Assembly (NCBI RefSeq): GCF_002878395.1
Contig: NC_061114.1
Span: 149,708,836-149,772,835, forward strand
Length of the DNA: 64,000 nucleotides
DNA from: Capsicum annuum
Taxonomy: Eukaryota > Streptophyta > Magnoliopsida > Solanales > Solanaceae
Reading direction: 5' to 3'
Part shown: in pieces, positions 21,241 through 33,369 of the stretch
How positions within the stretch are numbered: the stretch's first letter is position 1
Layout: each line of letters begins with the position of its first letter
Translations under genes and position numbers: made by a program
The notes under the pieces: model-generated
What the model was told of the DNA's origin: nothing
The model's database searches: none
What the model saw: the letters and a program-made list of their open reading frames with translations, nothing else

Positions 21241-21399
21241 TTGAAGCTTATGACGTTGTTACTTTGAGGAGAAAGAGCTTATGCACCTGCTTTCAAGATG
21301 CTTACAAGCTAGTGATGCACCTTTTTGCAAGCTACTAACTCTCCTGCTTGCACATGCCAACAACATTAATGTGTTTTGTTTTTATTTACACCAACACAT

Positions 21400-22382
21400 G
21401 TTAGTGGGTACTGACTTAAATAAAACAGGTTGTAAATATTAGCAATATGTACACAAGATAAGGATTATCTAGGTATAACAGATAAAACTTATCTCATGGG
21501 AAAAAGATAAGACTTATTTAGTCATAAGGATAATGCCTATCTCTTAGAAGATAGGGTAGAATTGTAATATTTTATTTTATGTTTATCCATTGATATTCCT
21601 TTTCTAGTAAAAGAAATCATAGGCAATCAGTAGAGGCATCAATTTCTCCACTTAGAGATTTACTATCAACTTTGAAAAAATCCACGATAAAGTACTTATT
21701 GTGATTGCAACATGGAACTATGAAGGTACTTTCCTTATATACGAAATAAAGTTTGCTTCATCCACGCAACGTATATTTCTAAGTTCTTTCCATGTATATG
21801 AAATTAAATTTGCTTAGTCTGCACTATAGCTTTCTAATTTGATTTGTTATCTAAGAAAGAACATGCAAATCTGAGGTATGCCTTAGTACACCTTTTGTTT
21901 CGCGGATGATTGAGGGAAACAAGCCAGGGGGAGCTTCTGTAAGACCCATTTATGTCGTATAAGAAACAGGCTTGTACTAAGGAGATTAATGATTTCATTT
22001 GTTCTAAGACTGGCAAAGTCAAGTCATCCTATTGAAGGTTGCGAAGTCTTAGTTACCAAACAATGCCATCCATTAGCGTATGCGTATCTCAGTCGTAAGA
22101 AAGCTATGATGTGTTAATTAAAAGATTTTATTTCATATAAAATACAACCTTTATGGACATTAAATCTCCTATCTTGTTAGAAAGGTTAGTCTATGTGTCT
22201 ATAGTGTCAATAGATGCTTTGATTTCATATGATGTGTTTTTTACATGGTCGTGACAATGCCTTTCATGTTAGAAAGTTTGGAGCTATGTTGCTAGCCACG
22301 TAGCTTCCATCGCAAGTACCCTTCTTTGCCCCACTGTCTCCCTCTCGATTTGGTCCAGCGTTCCCTACCCTTCCTTTCTATT
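21400..22382 (+). promoter_or_regulatory. Pararetrovirus promoter and leader (beta 1 to alpha)
   Basis: A non-coding region between the GGGTTACCC tract and the primer-binding site. At about 21455-21560 there are alternating AGATAAG / CTTATCT-type motifs that form inverted repeats. A degenerate TATA-like site (CTAGTAAAAG, about 21605) sits where beta 2 has TATAAAATAA. The leader runs about 21640-22380, is found reversed at 34936-35640 and directly at 40780-41615, and would include the transcript start and the polyadenylation region. Confidence 0.62.
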
Positions 22383-22395
22383 TGGTATCAGGGCC
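22383..22395 (+). other. Pararetrovirus primer-binding site (start of alpha unit)
   Basis: TGGTATCAGGGCC differs by one base from the initiator tRNA-Met-complementary site TGGTATCAGAGCC used by caulimovirids to prime minus-strand DNA. By convention this marks position 1 of the circular genome. Confidence 0.75.
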
Positions 22396-22829
22396 ATCCC
22401 CCCCACGAAAGGAGGGAGAAAGTAGGAGATTGCATAGACATCTTCTTGATTGCATATACGTGAGACAACTTTATATTTTTGTCTTTACTTTACCTTTTCT
22501 AAGTTGTTAAGCCGTAAATTCTTAAGTTTCACTTTCTAATATTACTATCAAAGTCCTGTGCATATTTGAGTCATAGTGTCATTTCTATTATTAGAATCAG
22601 GCTTTTCCAGTTATCTTATTCTGCATGTTGTACATAATCGAGTCATAGTTTCTTTTCTTAGATTTTAGAACAAATATTTGTTTTGTCTTATCCTTAAATC
22701 TTTAGCACAAATATATATATAGTCTTCACCTATAAAAATACAAAAAAGATTTTATATTTTATTGAGTCTTTTCCCTAGATCTTTCAAACAAATACATCCA
22801 GTCTTTATAGTCCAAAAAATACAAAAAAT

Positions 22830-23640
22830 ATGTCTTTCTCTATTAATTTACCAGCTTTATGTACTTTGTTTGATCCGTACAAGTTCTTCTCTAAGTTATC
22901 CATATTTACAACCCCTCATAGAACTTTACTATATAAAGATGACAATCTTTATGAGGTATAGGTGCTACAGCCTGAACAAGATATGTCCACCATATATATT
23001 CCTCTACCCAACCCCTACTGTTCTTTTGTCAAAGAAGCATCTAATCCATGTATGTAGATTGATTCTTTGAATCAGAACAGGATATATAGAGTTAAGGTAT
23101 ACTTTACTATGACACCCCCTACTCAACATACACTTATTACTCCAGATGACCATTTTATCACTATGCAAATACCAAAAAATTTTCCACAGGAATGGAAAAA
23201 CCATGGTTATACATATCTATTTTGTTGCCATTCATGTTGAGTTGACTCATCATGGAAGAAAAGAATAGCCAATAAAGGCACGTCTTTCTCTCCTTGATAT
23301 GAGATTCAACAAATACCAACATACAAATTTGGGTACTCTACATTTTATTCTTGATGTTGGGACAATTGTTGTTACTTCATGTCCAAACCTTACCGTATCC
23401 TTTTCAGATCCAAGCTTAACAAAGAAACTAAGAATTTAGGTCCAAATCCTTTATGCTACTGATGCTAACTTATGTTCAGTGATACATTACCAATTATCTT
23501 GGCAAGTGAAAAATCATGATAATACCCTATCCATGCTAGGCAATCAAACCTCTTTATACCTAGTTATAAATACTACAAAAAGAACCTCCCGTGGTGTCCA
23601 AATCTCAAGGCAAGTGTCTAGGGAAGAATTGGTCAGTCAT
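22830..23640 (+). pseudogene. Pararetrovirus movement protein, alpha type
   Basis: Movement proteins of the 30K superfamily let caulimovirids pass through plasmodesmata. The start at 22830 (MSFSINLPAL) lies 435 bases after the primer-binding site. The body is recognised by FPQEWKNHGYTY, equivalent to the WRIQGFT block of beta units, and near the end by ISRQVSREELV (about 23605-23635), the I-P-R-x-I-x-R-x-E-L motif. It is diverged from the beta 2 and beta 3 movement proteins and is broken by several stops. Confidence 0.65.
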
Positions 23641-23836
23641 TATTGATTAATGTGCCAATAGTTATAGGAAGCTGAGATTTTATTTTCAGCATCTCAAAAC
23701 TTTTTATCCTTGATCAGAAGTGACACATAACCAGACATCTCTACCTATCAGCATGATTATCCCCACTGATACATATCCGAGGAAAGAAATCTAAGACCCA
23801 GCATATATCTCACATTTAATTGAAAAACCCATGACA

Positions 23837-23841
23837 GATAA
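23837..23841. repeat. Target-site duplication GATAA, left copy of element E
   Basis: GATAA immediately precedes the TG of the left LTR (23842) and is repeated at 31313-31317 directly after the CA of the right LTR. Confidence 0.9.
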
Positions 23842-26724
23842 TGTAACGCCCTGATTTTCTGAACCAAAATGCTACATGATGCTCATGATCCTGAAGAACC
23901 ACAAGCTAACCCATGACTGATATTTGTACCTATAACTGCATAATATGTATATATAAAATGTAGAAATATGAACAAAGAGGGCGTAAGGTTAAATCTTGAA
24001 TAATAAAATATCTAAAATAAGGTGGTATCACAGTACCAAAACAAAACTAAAAATACTAAAGTCTAAATCTGAAAACTCTATAATCATCTGAAAGCCTCTA
24101 AACTTTCTGAATAAGGAGTTGAAGGAACATGTCTCCAACTAACTCCCTAAACTGAAAATAAACTAAAATACTGGAATAATAAATGTAATGATCATGTCCT
24201 CAAAAGATGAGGACTCACTGCTTACTGAACTGCTACTGCGGATCTGGAATCTGCACTTCAGAACCTATGGGGTAACATAAAAAGAAAGAACCATAGCGGA
24301 AATATGTCAGTACAACTAAAGTACTGAGTATATGTGGGGGTAGGCTAAATGCATGGGGTTTATATGCATGAACATGCTGACTAATATGAATGTGAGAATA
24401 CATACATACATACATACATACGAACTGCTACTAAACTCGTAGAGATACTGACTACTTGAGTTTAAACTCTGACAACATGAGTTTTGTGATATTGAGATAC
24501 TGACTGACTGATAACGTGGATGACTGTATCTAGTAGTCCTAATTCTGGGGAAACTATCTGAGTTCCAAACTATATCTAAACATCTAAGTCTGTGATTAGT
24601 CCTAGCTAACGAGTGATCTCTGTAACTGATAATGAGAATACAAGACTGAATCTGAGATTGAGATCTAGCCTGTCTGCCGGATGACCTCTAGATCTAATAA
24701 TAAGCATATGAATATGGGACCAAGCCTATCTGACGGGATGGTCCAGGAATCAATGGAACTATCTGAGTTCCTTATTGAGATCGATGATTGTACCTAACAG
24801 TCCTGATTCCTAATTTCTACTTTGAAGACTGATACTAAAATTGTAACTGTCACTATAATTGTTAGAGGTAGTAAGCTAACTGAAATACCCCAATATTGTA
24901 CTGGTGAAGTCCAATCTTTGCCCTGAGTGGAAGGGTGTCAATACCGTGCCACGGGTAGAGACCTCTACTATGGTCCAGCCTCTCTGGCGGGTGACCCTGA
25001 ATAGGAAATCAAGCCTAAGGCAATATAATAGTAAAGTATAGCCGTAATCTGATGGGTGACTCCTGTCCTTTGCTAGCAATATAGTTCTGGAGTTCAGGGA
25101 TTTCTGCTAACGGCTCTGCCTTTATAATGGGAAAAACTACCATCCTTGCACTCGCTCGATTCTAGTCCCTACTCCCAACTAAAAGACTCTAAAAAGATTA
25201 ACTGCGCTGAACTGACTAACTGAATTGAACTAATTTACAAACTGATTAACTGAGCTGATAATATTTTCTTAGCTGAACTAAGCTGAATTTACTAAGTTCC
25301 ATTGACTGACGAAAAAGCTACTTGAGATCTAAGGTCTGACTGAGAGTACTGAAACTACTGGGACTACTAAACTACTGAGATTTCTGAGTTTTTCTGAGTC
25401 ACGTGACTAACTAAAATCTATGGAGTATAGCTTGACTGAGGATGTCCTAAAACATGACACTAGCTCTAGGCACACAGCTGTAGTTTTCGAGTCCAAGTAC
25501 CCCCAGGACTCAATGGAAGGAAATTGACACACATGACTGACTTGATCATAAGAGTAGAGTCCACAATTCACAATATCGTAAGTAAGGATTTCATAATAAG
25601 AATGATTCTCAACAAACAATCACATGATCGGGAATGCACACAACATGTATATACTTGCATGGCTTCAATAACATGGTCATTCCATATCACAATAATATCA
25701 TGAGCATCTCATACAACATCTTTAATTCAAGAAAATAGCATGGGGATCACGTTACACATAAACTTAGAACATGGAATAGTCATTTAGGACTTATTATGTC
25801 ATAAAAGCATGATTTCTATTCCCTTAGGTATTTTCACAAACACCTTACACGCACATCTTAGGCATAGGTGGATTCATCAAGATTACAAATATTCAACCAC
25901 TAATATCACATATTTATACATTAAATAACACCATATCCTCACACAAAATATACAAAGATCCCATCTTACGCATCATCAAATTCAAACCACATGAACATCA
26001 ACCACCAACAACATAAATATCATAATACATAATTTAGAAGATGGTTCTTGAGGTTCATGGACGAAAGGAGTCCATGAATCAACTCACACATAACTTTGAA
26101 GGAAGATTATTGATGATTGACGGAGGAATTTCCTTGAAATTAAATCTTCAAGCTTAACTATGTAACCCTAGTTGTTTTTCTCTTTTAGTGCTCTTAGATG
26201 ATGAACTTAAGATGTTCGTAGGGTTTGTAATATAATTAGGAGCTATATATTTTGTAGGGTTAAGTTTAGGGACGTGTAAGGAGTGTTTAAAGACTTAATT
26301 ACCCTCAAAATAACTCAAAACAGAGTGTTTAAGTCACTTGAAACTCACTTAGGCGGTGCCCAAGAAATCGCACAAGCCAGGTTGGACGACGCCTAACCAA
26401 TCGCATACCCTTACTGTCCCTCACAAAAATGGGCATAACTTTTTGTTTGGGTATTGGATTTTGATGAAATTGGTATCGTTAGAAAACTAATTTGATTCTC
26501 TATAATTTGGTGGGTAGAAATATGCAGAAATACCATGAATTCAAAAACTCTTAGCTTTTATTACCTTAACTGACGCATATGAACATGCTTAATGCATCAT
26601 AAGTTATCTTATCTCTAGGATACTCATTGTAAGTCATGTACTCAAGTATGAATCATAGGATAGGAGATTTCATATGTAGGAAAAATGGTTCATCTCCTAG
26701 CTTAGAAACATGCGGGGTATTACA
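23842..26724 (-). repeat. Element E 3' LTR (left)
   Basis: 2.9 kb, starting TGTAACGCCC and ending GGGGTATTACA. On the element's own strand it begins TGTAATACCCCGCATG. Notable internal parts are a CATA/TACA microsatellite (about 24398-24420) and a long ACTGA/CTGA-rich low-complexity tract (about 24430-25430). Small open frames within it, for example 24233-24415 and 24876-25079 on the minus strand, have no recognisable domain. Confidence 0.93.
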
Positions 26725-27440
26725 ATATCTCCCCCTTGGGAACATTCATCCTCGAATGGAAATTAACTGAGGTAAAAGAGATGATAAGATGAAGTACATA
26801 CAAGACACACACTACTGAAACATGGGTTCATGACTGACATGACTAAAAGCTGAGCACAACATACGTAATATGTATATCTGATGCATAGGAAGCTAATTCA
26901 TGAATATAAGACTGAGGATTCTAATTAAGTGGGTTTTCTCAAAATGAGAATGCATATCTGATGCACAACTAAAAGGCTGAATCCATGCATATCTGATGCA
27001 TGATTACATGACTGACATTATATGTAAATATATGAGTGAAGATACTGATAAATAGTACTTTCTCTACTGAACACGTATATCTAATGCCTGAATACTGACT
27101 GAGCTGACTCTTGAAAGCTTGACTGATTATGCCATGGAACTTGATAACTAATTTATAACGGGAATATGAAAGCATCAAGAAAAGGTGGGGTATCTCCCCC
27201 TTGGGACACTATGTCCCTGTAGAAATGTTTACCTTGCTGAGATACTGGTGTGATGCACAGGGCATCTACGAACTAGGTTATAACTAAACATTGGAGAGAT
27301 GAGACTAATGCATGATGCATGAACTGAGATATACCTGCTAATGTTACTGACTTACTCATGTGGAAATATAAACTCAAACGAGCGCAAGAAATCTAACAAT
27401 GCATACAATGATCATGAAAAACTTGTAACGTACCCCAACC
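26725..27440 (-). other. Element E polypurine tract and non-coding internal region
   Basis: The minus strand ends in CCCAAGGGGGAGATAT (26725-26740), the polypurine tract next to the 3' LTR. The rest is non-coding and contains several copies of ATCTGATGCA (about 26875, 26955, 26990) and related ACTGA words, suggesting local duplication. A second TATCTCCCCCTTGGG-like stretch occurs at about 27190-27205, a possible duplicate of the tract. Confidence 0.75.
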
Positions 27441-27559
27441 TAGGTTGGGGAAACTTTCTAGATCATGGTGAGTCTGAAGTGGATAGAGTCGGTTCTGACG
27501 CTGACCACTATTGATGCTAGGATTTGTGGCCTACTCATGCGAATCTCTACCTTTCTGAG

Positions 27560-28137
27560 CTAACACTCTACACTCTCATATTCTGTGGCCTGGCTTATTG
27601 CACCCAAACATTCCTGACTATTAGCTATGCATGCACCTAGATGATTCTTGCCACACTCTCCACAAAGCAGATAAGTACGCTCACTTCTAACACTACTTTG
27701 GGCTTTGGAGCCTGGCGCCCCACCATGACTAGCATCTCTAAAGTTAGATGTGGGCACACTAGCTGAAAATAGAACAGGGGCTGAATTTTTCTGACTATGG
27801 TAAGAACGATTAGTACCCTGTGACCCAACCAGAGAAAAGCTGTAACTAATGATTCTAAATCTCTTATTAGATCTCTCTCTCTCCTTAGACTTATCTGCCT
27901 CTATCTGTTGAGACTGCATCATTAACCTAGCAAGGTCCATGTCCCTATTGAGCATAGCTATTCTACACTTTTTCAATACTAACCCGAACACACCAGTCAA
28001 AAACTTATACTCGCTCTGGGGTCAACCATCAAGTCAGGAGCATACTTAGCTAACTGGTTGAACTTAAGACAACACTCCTTCACTATCATGGAGCCTTGTC
28101 TCAGGATCTGATTCCCTATTATCTTCTTAGGAGGCAT
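27560..28137 (-). pseudogene. Element E gag fragment with zinc knuckle
   Basis: The minus-strand start at 28137 (MPPKKIIGNQ) is joined directly to ILRQGSMIVKECCLKFNQLAKY, the middle of a chromovirus gag. The first roughly 150 residues of a full-length gag are therefore missing. After one shift near 28000 the frame continues with KKCRIAMLNRDMDLARLMMQ and a basic stretch, and ends with CGECGKNHLGACIAN (about 27630-27675), a C-x2-C-x4-H-x3-C knuckle of the kind found in this lineage. No pol follows. Confidence 0.82.
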
Positions 28138-28340
28138 GTTCTGCAAATAGAAGAGGAACAAGGATTAAACTGTGAGTTCAACTTGAGCGTTTCCTCACTG
28201 GCACGATATGAGTACTGAAAGAAAGGAAATTGTTCCTAAAACATTTTGTAGCCTCTTGTAAATAAATGTGGTGCACAACACACCCATTTACAAGATACTA
28301 CTAGATGCGGCTTTCAGACTTCCTAGGACTCTATTGAACC

Positions 28341-28360
28341 TTAGGCTCTGATACCAAGTT
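28341..28360 (-). other. Element E primer-binding site
   Basis: The minus strand reads AACTTGGTATCAGAGCCTAA, containing an exact TGGTATCAGAGC initiator tRNA-Met complement, directly next to the LTR at 28361. Confidence 0.92.
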
Positions 28361-31312
28361 TGTAATGCCCCGATTTTCTAAACAGAAATGCTACACGGTG
28401 CTCATGACCTCGAAAGACCACAAGCTAACCCATGACTGATATCTGTACCTGTAACTGCATAATATACATATAAAATATGGAAACATAAACAAAGAGGGCG
28501 TAAGGTTCAATCTTGAATAGTAAAATATCATAAATAAGGTGGTATCACAGTACCAAAACAAAACTAAAAATACTAAAGTCTAAATCTAAAAACTCTATAA
28601 TCGTCTGAAAGCCTCTAAACTGTCTGAATAAGGAGTTGAAGGAACATGTCTCCAACTAACTCCCTAAATTGAAAATAAATTGAAATACTGGAATAATAAA
28701 TGTAACGATCATGTCCTCAAAAGATGAGGACTCACTGCTTACTGAACTGCTACTGCGGATCTGGAATCTGCACTTCAGAACCTATGGGGTAACATAAAAA
28801 GAAAGAACCATAGCGGAAATATGTCAGTACAACTAAAGTACTGAGTATATGTGGGGGTAGGCTAAATGCATGGGGTTTATATGCATGAACATACTAACTA
28901 ATATGAACGTGAGAATACATACATACATACATACATACATAACTACTACTGAACTCGTGGAGATACTGGCTACTTGAGTTTGAACTCTGACAACATAAGT
29001 TTTGTGATACTGAGATACTGAATGACTGATAACATAGATTACTGTATCTAATAGTCCTAATTCTGGGGAAAACTATCTGAGTTCCAAACTATATCTAAAC
29101 ATCTAAGTCTGAGATCAGTCCTAGCTAACGAGTGATCTCTGAAACTGATAATGAGAATACTCGGCTGAATCTAAGATTGAGATCAAGCCTGTCTGCCGGG
29201 TGACCTCTAGATCTAATAATAAGCATCTGAATATGGGACCAAGCCTATCTGACAAGATGGTCCAGGAATTAATGGAACTATCTGAGTTCCTTACTGAGAT
29301 CGATGACTGTATCTGACAGTCCTGATTCCTGATTTCTACATTGAAGACTGATACTGAAAGTGTAACTGTAACAGTGACTATGGGAGGTAGTAACCTAATC
29401 GACATGCTCTGATACTGTATTGGTAGGGTCCAATCTTTGCCCTGAGTGGAAGGTTGTCAATACCGTGCCACGGGTAGAGACCTCTACTATGGTTAAGCCT
29501 CTCTGACGGGTAACCCTGAATAAGAAATCAAGCGTAAGGAAATATAATAGTCAAGTATAGCCTTAATCTGACGGGTGACTCCTGTCCTACGCTGGCTACG
29601 CAGTTCTAGAGTATAGGGATTACTGCTAATGGCTCTACCTTTATAACAAGAAAACTTCCATCCCTGCACTCGCTCGGTGCTAGTCCCTACTCCTAACTAA
29701 AAGACTCTAAAAAGATAAACTGCACTGAACTGACTAACTAAACTGAAATGATTTATTAACTGATGAACTGAACTGATAATATTTTCTTAGATGAACTAAG
29801 CTGAATTCATTGAGTTTTGTTGACTGATGGAAAAGCTACTTGAGATCTGAGGTCTGACTGAGAGTACTGAAACTACTAGGACTACTAAACTACGGATATT
29901 TCTAAGTTTTTCTGAGTCATGTGACTAACTGAAATCTAGGGAGCATAGCTTGACTGAGGATGTCTTGAAATATGACACTAGATCAAGGCACAAAGCTATA
30001 GTTTTCGGGTACAATTACCCCCAGGACTCTATGGAAGGAAAATGACACACATGACTGACTTGATCATAAGACTAGACAACACAATTCACAATATCATAAG
30101 TAAGGATTTCATAATAAGAATGATTCTCAACAAATTATCACATGATCGGGAATGCATACAACATGTATATACTTGCATGACTTCAATAACATGGTCATTC
30201 CATATCACAACAATATCACGAGCATCTCATACAACATCTTTAATTCAAGACAATAGCATGGGGATCACGTTGAACATAAACTTAGAACATGGAATAGTCA
30301 TTTAGGACTTATTATGTCATAAAAGAATGATTTCTATTCCCTTAGGTATTTTCACAAACACCTTACATGCACATCTTAGGCATAGGTGGATTCATTAAGA
30401 TTACAAATATTCAACCACCAATTTCACATATTTATACATTAAATATCACCATGTCCTCACACAAAACATACAAAGATCCCATCTTAGGCATCATCAAACT
30501 CCAACCACAAGAAAATCAACCACCAACAACATAAACATCATAATACATAATTTAGAAGATGGTTCTTGAGCTTCATGGACGAAAGGATTCCATGAATCAA
30601 CTCACGCATACCTTAGAAGGAAGATTCTTGATGATTGAAAGAGAAATTTCCATGAAATAGGATCTTCAAGCTTAATTATGCAACCCTAGTTGTTTTTCTC
30701 TTTTAGTGCTCTTGGATGATGAACTTAAGATGTTAGTAGCGTTGTAATGCAATTAGGAGCAATATATTTCATAGGGTTAAGTTTAGGGATGCATAAGGAG
30801 TGCTAAAAGACTTAATTACCCTCAAAATAACTCAAAACGAAGTGTTTAAGTCACTTGAAACTAACTTAGGCGCAGCCCAAGTACGCCAAGTAATCGTACA
30901 AGCCAGGTTGGGCGGCACCTAACCAATCGCATACCCTTACTGTCTCTCACAAAAGTGGGCATAACTTTTCAGTCAGGTATTAAATTTTGATAAAATTGGT
31001 ATTGTTGGAAAGCTAATTCGATTCTCTATAGTTTGGTGGGTAGAAATTTGCAGAAATACCACATTAACATTGAGTTATACTCGTTCAAATATAACCCTTA
31101 TGAAATCTAACACTATAACTTGATGGATACAGAAACTCTTAGCTTGTATTACCTTAAGTGACTCATATGAACGTGCTTAACGCATCATAAGCTATCTTAT
31201 CGCTAGGATACTTATTGTAAGTCATATACTTAAGTATGAATCACAATATAGAAGATTTCATATGTAGGAAAAATGGTTCGTCTCCTAGCTTAGAAACATG
31301 CGGGGCAATACA
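28361..31312 (-). repeat. Element E 5' LTR (right)
   Basis: Starts TGTAATGCCCC and ends GGGGCAATACA. It is collinear with 23842-26724 including the microsatellite (about 28916-28940) and the CTGA-rich tract, but carries extra sequence near 31065-31125. It is followed by the GATAA duplication at 31313-31317. Confidence 0.93.
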
Positions 31313-31317
31313 GATAA

Positions 31318-32470
31318 TGTTGGGTTCAACAATTCAACCACAAGGGATGCAACATAAAATGGTTCAAATACACTTTCACAAGATATTGCGTATGGGTTAG
31401 ACTCTGTGGTTGTGTAGAGTGTGAATCCGCCAAGCCAAGCGGTGATGATAATGAATATTGGGTTTCGGGTGATGCCAATCTTATAGTAGTACTAGAAGAA
31501 AGGAGATAGGCCATCCAGTCTGCGACATGTCAGCTAAAAACATCAGTACTATGCTTTATTGACTAGTAAAGAAGAGAAATGGCATCACTCAAAGATTAGA
31601 TTACACTGTTGAGATATGAAACCACTAATCCACATAACATCTCAGCATATGTCATACATACCACATCACCACAAAAGCTGTACCAACCTTTTTGCACATC
31701 CCCGTTAAGCTCATATACCTAAGCTAGTCAGTCTAACCCAAGAAGATGAGCAACTATCTGACCTTGCTAGATTCTCATGGAAAAGAAAAGAAGCCATAGT
31801 AGACTGCCAACAAACTAAAGAGAAAATAGGACAAGTCAAAAGGATGAAGGCCTCACATGATGCTAATATGATAAACTCAACACCCACCGCTCCACCACAA
31901 GATGCTATCATTCCAAAGCTGGATGTTATAGTCCCAGATAGTGACCTATAGATCTAAGATAAAGTTCCACTTGATGAGGATTGTGAATCCATCAAGCATG
32001 GTCTTCTTGATTGCAACCACACATGTCTAGGGATCTTTTAGACTGACGATCCTTTTATACCAACATACGCCATCTCAATGTTTAATATATTAGAAATAAG
32101 GAATATTACTTCTCAGCAATTCCATAGACTCTATTGAGAAATATTTTTCACCCACTGCCTTTGAGGATTTTAACTTAGAGGGAGAAGAAGAGAAACAACA
32201 GGCCCAGTCAATTGATCCAACAAATATGATGATCTCACACTATGATCCAAATCTTATTCTTTTAATGGAGACTGCATAAACTGCTGGAGTGATCATCATC
32301 AATTATATTGATCTTGATCGTAAGCCAGATGGGTTTCCCTAGATCTAAAAATATAAACCAAGTTATAAGAGATACATGTAGTATAGATGGGTTAGAAAGA
32401 AGAAAATGCCAGATGAAAAACTGATGATCAACAAAGAATCTGGATCTCCCTAAAACAAAGATCAAGGAAT
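31318..32470 (+). pseudogene. Alpha unit linker and coat-protein region
   Basis: Pararetrovirus sequence resumes after element E. The frames are heavily broken. Acidic stretches (for example AFEDFNLEGEEEKQQAQS near 32157-32215) and a basic stretch before the knuckle (near 32300-32450) suggest a coat-protein precursor, but the coat core that is clear in beta 2 and beta 3 was not recognised. Part of the coat may be deleted or too diverged. Confidence 0.45.
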
Positions 32471-32600
32471 ACATAAGTGCTTCATCTGCTATGACAAATG
32501 ACTCTTTAGAAACACATGTCCTAAGTCTAGAAAATCAAAGAAAGAGGCTCAATCCTTAGACGAAATGATGGATTCTAAGGTTTTAATAGATTATGATTAG
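32471..32600 (+). pseudogene. Alpha unit zinc knuckle
   Basis: KCFICYDK, a stop, then LFRNTCPKSRKSK at 32475-32535 matches the C-x2-C-x4-H-x4-C layout with His replaced by Leu and one in-frame stop. It is followed by an acidic segment (EMMDSKVLIDYD) as in caulimovirid polyproteins, then the protease region. Confidence 0.7.
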
Positions 32601-32859
32601 GTTCTTTACTCTAATTCAGACAACATTCCTAAATTTTCTTGCAACATAGACGCAGGAACCCTCGAGGATATTCCATCTCTTTTCATATATGGCCAACCTC
32701 ATCCTTTTATTATTGATGAATCTTTAATCATCTCCCATTAGTAAAGTTGAATTCAATCGGATAGAAAAACTGGCGAGGGAGATCAACATGCTCATAAAAG
32801 GAATTAGTATAAGCTCTGAGCTGGAAACACCTAATCTCAAACTCAAGATATACCATCAA

Positions 32860-33180
32860 GATTGGAAAAGCCCCTTAAGATCATCACTTCCATAGACACC
32901 AATGCAGCTACCTCAATACTGAATACCACCATCATCCCTAGTGATCTATGGGTTTCTCACTTTAGTACCTTTGGTACAACATCAAAAGGAGGAGTCCTCA
33001 AAACTAGGGTGATAACAAGGAATCCAATCATGATCAAATTCTTCTCAGGCATTCTTTACAGAACAAAACTCCTCGACCCTAATATACCAACAAAGGATCT
33101 GATCATTAGTTTCGACATCTACAAGAATCTTATGAACCACATCCTTATCCTAATGAAAGGCATAATATTCATGGGATAAT
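32860..33180 (+). pseudogene. Pararetrovirus aspartic protease (alpha)
   Basis: An uninterrupted block of 105 residues containing ITSIDTNAATSILNTTIIPS and later IPTKDLIISFDIYKNL. The first resembles the D-T-G-A active site of caulimovirid proteases with Gly changed to Asn; the second resembles the L-P-x-K-D-L-I-I-G-F-D block. It lies between zinc knuckle and RT. The Gly-to-Asn change would be expected to abolish activity. Confidence 0.78.
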
Positions 33181-33369
33181 TCAGGCAATATTCTACCATA
33201 CCATGACTATTCTAAATTGTCAATGGAGATCAAGTAAAGAATAAAGACAATCAACTAATAGAAGAATCTTATTTGGAATCCCACAAAGATTTATTAAGAA
33301 GAATAACAATCCTTTATGGATCAACCAAGAATTCTTCATTAGACATCAATTCAAAAAGAGTGAAAATAT

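Larger units (their letters stand above)
19596..22382 (+). other. Endogenous pararetrovirus unit beta 1 (3' part)
   Basis: Endogenous Caulimoviridae sequence. It starts inside the coat-protein region, immediately after the element F integrase, and contains the CCHC zinc knuckle, region X, the GGGTTACCC tract, the GATAAG tract and the leader, ending at the primer-binding site (22383). Beta 2 and beta 3 contain the same order of segments. No reverse transcriptase lies between zinc knuckle and leader. Coding parts have many stops and shifts. Confidence 0.75.
23842..31312 (-). mobile_element. Element E: gag-only, non-autonomous LTR retrotransposon
   Basis: A structurally complete element in alpha: LTRs at 23842-26724 and 28361-31312 with TG/CA ends, a GATAA target-site duplication, a primer-binding site (28341-28360), a polypurine tract (26725-26740) and an internal region of only about 1.6 kb. 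The internal region holds part of a chromovirus-like gag and no protease, RT, RNase H or integrase. It must have relied on proteins from a relative. LTRs agree at roughly nine in ten bases by eye, except for an extra stretch near 31065-31125 in the right one. Confidence 0.93.

Noticed and set aside
24395..24422. CATACATA microsatellite as a functional site
   Set aside because: A simple repeat present in both E LTRs with different length, as expected from slippage.
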